Notes under the pieces: model-generated | Database searches by the model: none | Told to the model about the DNA's origin: nothing | What the model saw: only the letters and a program-made list of their open reading frames with translations | Part shown: positions 60,177-64,000 of the stretch, piece after piece | Layout: each line of letters starts with the position of its first letter | Numbering within the stretch: the stretch's first letter is position 1 | Made by a program: the position numbers and the translations under genes | Assembly: GCF_009746565.1 (NCBI RefSeq) | Contig: NZ_WRPN01000006.1 | Location: 124,001 to 188,000 of the forward strand | DNA: 64,000 nt | Direction of reading: 5' to 3' | From: Mariniflexile maritimum | Lineage (GTDB): Bacteria; Bacteroidota; Bacteroidia; Flavobacteriales; Flavobacteriaceae

Positions 60177-62735
60177 ATGGCAGAAGGAGAAAAATTGATC
60201 CCTATTAATATTGAAGATGAGATGAAAACGGCTTACATTGACTACTCAATGTCGGTCATTGTGTCACGTGCCCTACCAGATGTAAGAGATGGTTTGAAGC
60301 CCGTACACAGACGCGTACTGTTTGGTATGCACGAATTAGGGGTTAGGGCTACTGGAGCGCACAAAAAATCGGCAAGAATCGTGGGAGAGGTTTTAGGTAA
60401 ATACCACCCACACGGTGATACATCGGTTTACGATGCCATGGTGCGTATGGCACAAGAGTGGAGTTTGCGTTATATGTTGATAGATGGCCAAGGTAACTTT
60501 GGCTCGATTGATGGCGATAGTCCTGCGGCAATGCGTTATACCGAAGCACGTATGCGCAAGATTTCTGAGGATATGCTGGCAGATATCGACAAGGAAACTG
60601 TGGACCACAAACTGAATTTTGATGATACCCTGCAAGAGCCCACCGTGTTACCAACGCGTATTCCGGGGCTTTTGGTTAATGGTGCATCGGGTATTGCCGT
60701 GGGAATGGCAACCAACATGCCACCGCACAATTTAACCGAGGTTGTAAACGGCACCATTGCCTATATTGAAAACAACGGTATTGAAATTGATGAATTGATA
60801 AAACACGTAAAAGCCCCCGATTTTCCAACGGGCGGTACCATTTACGGATACGATGGCGTTAAGGAGGCGTTCCATACGGGTCGCGGTCGTATCGTCATAC
60901 GTGGTAAAGCCAATATTGAGGAAGTGCAAGGGCGCGAATGTATCATCGTAACCGAAATTCCTTACCAGATCAATAAGGCGGAAATGATCAAAAAAACGGC
61001 CGATTTGGTAAACGAGAAAAAACTGGAGGGCATTGCTACCATTCGCGATGAATCGGACAGAAACGGCATGCGCATCGTTTACGTGCTAAAACGCGATGCC
61101 ATACCCAATATCGTACTTAACAAATTATACAAATATACGGCCTTACAATCGTCGTTCAGCGTAAATAATATTGCGTTGGTCAATGGGCGTCCGCAGTTGC
61201 TGAACCTAAAGGAACTTATTCATTATTTTGTTGAACACCGCCATGACGTAGTGGTAAGGCGCACGACCTTCGAGTTGCGCAAAGCGGAAGAACGCGCCCA
61301 TATTTTAGAAGGCTTGATTATTGCCTCTGATAATATTGATGAGGTTATAGCCATTATCCGAGCATCCTCAAATGCCGATGAAGCGCGGGAAAACTTAATA
61401 AAGCGTTTTGAACTTTCTGAAATTCAGGCCAAGGCCATTGTAGAGATGCGTTTGCGTCAACTTACTGGTTTAGAGCAAGATAAATTGCGTTCAGAGTATG
61501 AAGATATTATGAAGCTCATCATCGACCTAAAAGACATCTTGGAGAAAAAAGAGCGTCGTATGGAAATCATCAAGAACGAACTGGTTGAAGTGAGGGAGAA
61601 ATATGGCGACGAGCGTCGTTCAACCATCGAATATGCAGGAGGCGATTTAAGCATTGAGGATATGATTGCCGATGAGAAAGTGGTCATCACCATTTCACAT
61701 GCGGGATACATCAAACGCACTTCCCTGTCCGAATACAAAACCCAAAACAGGGGCGGTGTAGGGCAAAAAGCCTCCACCACCCGAAACGAGGATTTTCTGG
61801 AACATTTATTCGTTGGTACCAACCATCAATACATGTTGTTTTTCACCCAAAAAGGAAAATGTTTCTGGATGCGCGTTTACGAAATTCCCGAAGGCAGTAA
61901 AACCTCTAAGGGGCGCGCCATTCAAAACTTAATCAATATTGAACAGGATGATGCTGTAAAAGCGTTTATATGCACCCAAGACCTTAAGGATGAGGATTAT
62001 ATAAACAGTCATTATGTCATTATGGCAACCAAACAAGGTCAGGTTAAAAAAACCTTGCTGGAGCAATATTCGCGCCCCAGGACCAACGGTATCAACGCCA
62101 TTACCATTAAAGAAGACGATATGTTGTTGGAAGCGCGCTTAACCACAGGGGAAAGCCAAGTGATGTTGGCGCTAAAATCGGGTAAAGCGGTTCGTTTTGA
62201 AGAAGCAAAAACCCGCCCAATGGGTAGAAGCGCTTCGGGCGTAAGGGGCATCACCCTTGCCAATAAAAACGATGAAGTTATTGGCATGGTTACCATTGAA
62301 AACCCGCAAGAGGAATCGGTACTGGTAGTTTCTGAAAATGGCTACGGAAAACGTTCGTACATTGACGACCCCGAAGACGGCGAACCGGTTTACAGAATTA
62401 CCAACCGTGGCGGAAAAGGCGTTAAAACCATTTCAATTACCGAAAAAACAGGAAATTTAGTGGCCATAAAAAGTGTAACCGATACCGATGACTTAATGAT
62501 CATCAACAAATCGGGCATCGCCATTAGGTTGGAAGTTAAGGATTTAAGGGTTATGGGAAGAGCGACCCAAGGCGTAAAACTCATTAACCTTAAAAACAAC
62601 GACTCCATAGCGGCCGTTGCCAAGGTAATGCATGATGAAGATGAAATGGATGCTTCAGAAAGTATTGAAAATAGCGATGGGTTGGATGCTGGCACAACTC
62701 TTGATACTAGTGATGAAAATAACACAGAACTTTAA
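60177..62735 (+). CDS. gyrA: DNA gyrase subunit A
   Basis: An 852-residue type II topoisomerase subunit. Catalytic tyrosine 121 lies in [10 protein letters not shown]. The quinolone-resistance region reads [15 protein letters not shown], with threonine 82 at the position of E. coli Ser83 and aspartate 86 at Asp87; threonine here is natural in the family as far as I recall. The C-terminal beta-pinwheel (about 500-815) has GyrA-box-like NRGGVGQK and [10 protein letters not shown]. The acidic tail ([19 protein letters not shown]) is typical of the group. A TPR protein gene follows 30 bp downstream. Confidence 0.97.
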   Translation: MAEGEKLIPINIEDEMKTAYIDYSMSVIVSRALPDVRDGLKPVHRRVLFGMHELGVRATGAHKKSARIVGEVLGKYHPHGDTSVYDAMVRMAQEWSLRYMLIDGQGNFGSIDGDSPAAMRYTEARMRKISEDMLADIDKETVDHKLNFDDTLQEPTVLPTRIPGLLVNGASGIAVGMATNMPPHNLTEVVNGTIAYIENNGIEIDELIKHVKAPDFPTGGTIYGYDGVKEAFHTGRGRIVIRGKANIEEVQGRECIIVTEIPYQINKAEMIKKTADLVNEKKLEGIATIRDESDRNGMRIVYVLKRDAIPNIVLNKLYKYTALQSSFSVNNIALVNGRPQLLNLKELIHYFVEHRHDVVVRRTTFELRKAEERAHILEGLIIASDNIDEVIAIIRASSNADEARENLIKRFELSEIQAKAIVEMRLRQLTGLEQDKLRSEYEDIMKLIIDLKDILEKKERRMEIIKNELVEVREKYGDERRSTIEYAGGDLSIEDMIADEKVVITISHAGYIKRTSLSEYKTQNRGGVGQKASTTRNEDFLEHLFVGTNHQYMLFFTQKGKCFWMRVYEIPEGSKTSKGRAIQNLINIEQDDAVKAFICTQDLKDEDYINSHYVIMATKQGQVKKTLLEQYSRPRTNGINAITIKEDDMLLEARLTTGESQVMLALKSGKAVRFEEAKTRPMGRSASGVRGITLANKNDEVIGMVTIENPQEESVLVVSENGYGKRSYIDDPEDGEPVYRITNRGGKGVKTISITEKTGNLVAIKSVTDTDDLMIINKSGIAIRLEVKDLRVMGRATQGVKLINLKNNDSIAAVAKVMHDEDEMDASESIENSDGLDAGTTLDTSDENNTEL

Positions 62736-62765
62736 ATAAATAGTACAAATTAAATATTACAAAAA

Positions 62766-64000
62766 ATGAAAAAACAGATTATCATAGCTGTAGCCATTTC
62801 ACTGAGTGCGTTTTCATTCGCGCAGAAGAAGGAATTAAAAGAGGCTGAGAAAGCTTTAAAAGGGAACAATTATGCCGAAGCAAAAACAGCTTTGAAGCAA
62901 GCCGAAACCATGATGTCATCTATGGATGATAAACTTAAAGATCAATATCATTATTTGCATGCACAAGCATTATATGCCGGTGGCGCCGCTTCTATTAACG
63001 ATATTGAAACTGCCTTGGAAGATTTGAAAAAAGTAACCAGCGGCTACGGCACCGAGATTGCCCAATTAAAGCAAACCATGGTGAATGGTATTTTAACAAA
63101 AGGCAATAAATTTTATGAAAACAAAGATTATTCCTCTGCTTCAAAATATTTTGAAAAAGCCTATCGCCTAAGCACAAAAGATACCGTGTTTCTTTATTAT
63201 GCAGCCGCTACCGCTGTAAATGTTCAGGAGTACGACAGAGCCTTATCTATTTATGAGGAACTTAAAGATTTAGGTTATACTGGCATTGAAAAACAATACT
63301 TCGCCATCAACAAAGAAACGAATGAAGAAGAAGTTTTGGATAAAAGCACACGCGATCTATACGTGAAAGCTAAAAGCCATATTAAACCGGGAGAGCGCAT
63401 AACCGAATCAAAAAAACCTGAAATTGTTAAAAACATAGCGTTAATTTATGTAAGCCAGGGAAAAGATGATGAAGCACTAGAGGCCATGAAAGCGGCACGT
63501 GCCGAAAGTCCAGATGATATAAACCTGCTATTGTCCGAAGCAAATATTTATTATAAAATGGGCAAAACAGAGGAGTTTAAAAATTTATTGGAAAAAGCAA
63601 CCCAAATGGACCCCAACAACCCAGAATTGCAATATAATTTAGGTGTTATTTCTGGAGAATCCGGGCATCCAGAGGAAGCACGGGCCTATTATCAGAAAGC
63701 TATTGAATTGGATCCCAAGTACATTAATGCCTATATCAACCTTTCTGCCTTAATTTTATCAAAAGAGGAATCCATCATCAAGGAAATGAACGGTTTGGGG
63801 ACTTCCAAAAAAGACGATTTAAGGTACGATGAATTAAGGGTTCAACGCCAGGAACTCTATAAAAGTGCCATTCCTTATTTAACAAAGGCACTCGAAATTG
63901 ATTCCAAAAACATAAGTGCCGCCAAAACCTTAATGAATATTTATAGCATTATTGGTGAAACGGCAAAACATAACGAAATGAAAGCCAAAGTGGAAGCTCT
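62766..64000 (+). CDS. Exported TPR protein, cut by the window end
   Basis: A frame starting ATG at 62766 runs off the right edge after 411 residues. The N-terminus MKKQIIIAVAISLSAFSFAQ is a signal peptide. Several tetratricopeptide repeats follow: NYAEAKTALKQAE, DYSSASKYFEKAYRLS, EYDRALSIYEELKDLGY, AEANIYYKMGKTEEFKNLLEKA, and PEEARAYYQKAIELDP. TPRs mediate protein interactions in the periplasm or outer envelope. The gene is 30 bp after gyrA and likely part of its transcript, a pairing I recall from other Flavobacteriaceae. The C-terminal portion is not visible. Confidence 0.88.
   Translation, partial: MKKQIIIAVAISLSAFSFAQKKELKEAEKALKGNNYAEAKTALKQAETMMSSMDDKLKDQYHYLHAQALYAGGAASINDIETALEDLKKVTSGYGTEIAQLKQTMVNGILTKGNKFYENKDYSSASKYFEKAYRLSTKDTVFLYYAAATAVNVQEYDRALSIYEELKDLGYTGIEKQYFAINKETNEEEVLDKSTRDLYVKAKSHIKPGERITESKKPEIVKNIALIYVSQGKDDEALEAMKAARAESPDDINLLLSEANIYYKMGKTEEFKNLLEKATQMDPNNPELQYNLGVISGESGHPEEARAYYQKAIELDPKYINAYINLSALILSKEESIIKEMNGLGTSKKDDLRYDELRVQRQELYKSAIPYLTKALEIDSKNISAAKTLMNIYSIIGETAKHNEMKAKVEA

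Overview
The window is chromosomal DNA from a member of the Bacteroidetes, almost certainly family Flavobacteriaceae. The DNA is AT-rich, and many promoters carry the Bacteroidetes -7 box TAnnTTTG, usually with a TTG box about 17-23 bp upstream. There are three TonB-dependent receptors, Bacteroidetes-restricted families (DUF4199, DUF3810, a GlmU-like protein, a sigma-factor 'sensor' protein), a CarB without the C-terminal regulatory domain, and a 6S RNA of the flavobacterial type after zapA. No tRNA, rRNA, CRISPR array, prophage or complete insertion sequence was found.

Layout. 1-2.1 kb: the N-terminus of an RsmB-type rRNA methyltransferase and an ECF sigma factor operon (sigma factor, one-span membrane protein, secreted Spy-like protein). 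2.1-7.4 kb: an MsbA-like exporter, a phosphohexomutase, a polyprenyl-phosphate glycosyltransferase and a DUF4199 protein, all on the minus strand. 7.6-17.1 kb: mostly plus strand, with rpmE2, a GlmU-like protein, mtaB, lipoproteins, a lytic transglycosylase and a DJ-1/PfpI lipoprotein, plus a solitary oligopeptide-binding lipoprotein on the minus strand. 17.2-20.9 kb: an iron/siderophore locus (TonB receptor and PepSY membrane protein) with a candidate iron operator beside its promoter. 21-27.5 kb: rpmH, carB, a thioesterase and rmuC. 27.6-33.2 kb: a vitamin B12 uptake locus, with an ABC importer on the minus strand and btuB on the plus strand behind a cobalamin riboswitch.

33.2-44.4 kb: a membrane M48 protease, an RNA methyltransferase, a DUF3810 protein, pepD, a serine hydrolase, a large TonB receptor and an M23 peptidase. 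44.5-47 kb: coiled-coil gene, zapA, 6S RNA, rny. 47-53.4 kb: xerD, an outer-membrane barrel, aroQ, lpdA, an NDH-2-like dehydrogenase, a DinB-like protein and a secreted MsrB. 53.4-57.1 kb: a lipoprotein M48 protease, a UMF1-type MFS transporter, then a repeat-rich stretch with an orphan type I restriction specificity gene. 57.3-64 kb: clpC divergent from gyrA, followed by a TPR protein cut by the window edge.

Most of the window is housekeeping. No clearly new multi-gene system was found. The most useful leads are the 6S RNA with two mutually exclusive pairings, the B12 riboswitch with an inserted arm and a 35-residue membrane protein next to it, the ECF operon whose membrane protein carries a duplicated motif, a terminator in a divergent promoter region that implies an unseen short transcript, the orphan HsdS with an in-frame stop just upstream of its reading frame, and two families of dispersed inverted repeats.
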